Assembly (NCBI GenBank): GCA_047967505.1
Contig: CM106539.1
Direction: 5' to 3' (one strand)
DNA: 64,000 nucleotides
Source of the DNA: Dipteris shenzhenensis
Lineage: Eukaryota; Polypodiophyta; Polypodiopsida; Gleicheniales
The translations under genes and the position numbers were made by a program. Every line of letters starts with the position of its first letter. Positions within the stretch are counted from its first letter, which is position 1. Under the pieces are notes generated by a model. That model did no database searches. It was not told the DNA's origin and saw only the letters and a list, made by a program, of their open reading frames with translations. This document shows positions 63,371 to 64,000 of the stretch, piece after piece.

Positions 63371-64000
63371 GAATAAAATGATATTCCACTTCAAAATCCT
63401 GCTGCATATGCCACTACCAACATCGCCAAAACAAAATATGAAAGAAAAAAATAGCAAGTTTCAATAAAGAGCTAAAATTTGATAAGATATGGGAAGATTA
63501 TTCAAAAGAAGAGATTCAAGTACAACAATCAAACACTTATGAAAAGAATTTTCAGATGGTTATAAAGCCTATGTAGCGTCTCAAAACTATTCAGAAGAGG
63601 AAATCAACCTTATTCTGATAGCAATGGGATTTAGTTCAAAAAGGGATTCTAGTTTAGATGAAGACAAGTTAGAAGAAGTCACTATTGTGTAATATGCAAT
63701 CATATTTCTCAACTAAAAATCATAAATCTGACAATGCAACAAATAATACACTGGTCATGCTCAATCCATAACCCCTTGTTCATAATAATTTTGACACTCC
63801 AATTTTTGACAACTATTGCAATCAGTACAAATTTGAAAATCACTTAGATGCAATACCAACAACAATGCAATCAATTTTTAGTCTTGGAAATCCTCAGTGC
63901 TATTGGAACACAAATTGAGAATTTCAAACACGCATAATCATCAAGCAATGAAATCTAGGCAGTAATTATAGAAGCATATCTAGAATTTTCCATTGAGAAT
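63371..64000 (+). other. AT-rich sequence, nothing recognised
   Basis: No coding frame, repeat structure or RNA gene could be supported to the window end. Confidence 0.4.

Overview
The window looks like a nuclear region of a land plant with a large, repeat-rich genome. No bacterial or organellar gene organisation is visible. The evidence is intron-split host exons whose splice phases match across introns of up to about 20 kb, a U-box family found in plants, and nested Ty1/copia and Ty3/gypsy LTR retrotransposons plus two types of LINE. Most LTR elements have primer-binding sites for initiator tRNA-Met, as is usual for plant elements. The species cannot be named from the sequence; very long TE-filled introns are typical of ferns, gymnosperms and some large-genome angiosperms.

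Host genes (plus strand). (1) A U-box E3 ligase gene resembling plant PUB62/63 lies at 1869-9798. Six exons are seen (1869-1950, 4342-4399, 4717-4844, 9054-9149, 9338-9408, 9669-9798); its 5' part is missing to the left. (2) A second coding series that I cannot identify lies at 23448-59914: exons 23448-23785, 23945-24257, 44899-44984, 45147-45455, 56904-57254, 58438-58623 and 59525-59914. It ends with an acidic Ser/Asp C-terminus. Its phases agree at every junction, but no 5' exon is visible. It may be a separate gene, or a continuation of the U-box gene through an alternative donor near 9739.

Mobile DNA fills the introns and the gap between the two series. Left part: a LINE endonuclease fragment (1-674, minus), LTR-like pieces (690-1512, 3190-3890), an LTR plus leader (5155-5847, minus), and a young 2.3-kb non-autonomous LTR element with a CATGG target duplication (6251-8542). 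Middle: a degenerate copia (about 10,700-13,222), LINE 3' debris (14,150-14,890), a rearranged minus-strand copia (14,890-17,950), a nearly complete LINE (18,015-21,550), another copia RT fragment (21,600-21,960) and Tat-like gypsy debris (24,740-26,140). A large copia follows (26,645-30,837), then a solo LTR (31,591-32,701), a gypsy element with LTRs, TSD and gag-RT-RNase H but no integrase (35,139-41,235), and a LINE 3' end (41,847-43,040, minus). Right part: a LINE 3' end (45,535-46,790, minus), a structurally complete copia with TSD GACAG (46,926-52,906) nested in a copy of the solo-LTR family, and an L1-type LINE (53,571-56,410, minus). The last 4 kb is AT-rich with several tandem duplications.

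Biologically, the host exons are small islands in a nested transposon landscape. The mobile elements are mostly dead; many of their stop codons look like CAG/CAA to TAG/TAA changes, as expected from decay of methylated cytosines. The most unusual items are the integrase-less gypsy with an extra proline-rich ORF upstream of gag, the repeat-rich untranslated leaders of three LTR families, the young non-autonomous element, and the unidentified host protein in the 23-60 kb series.
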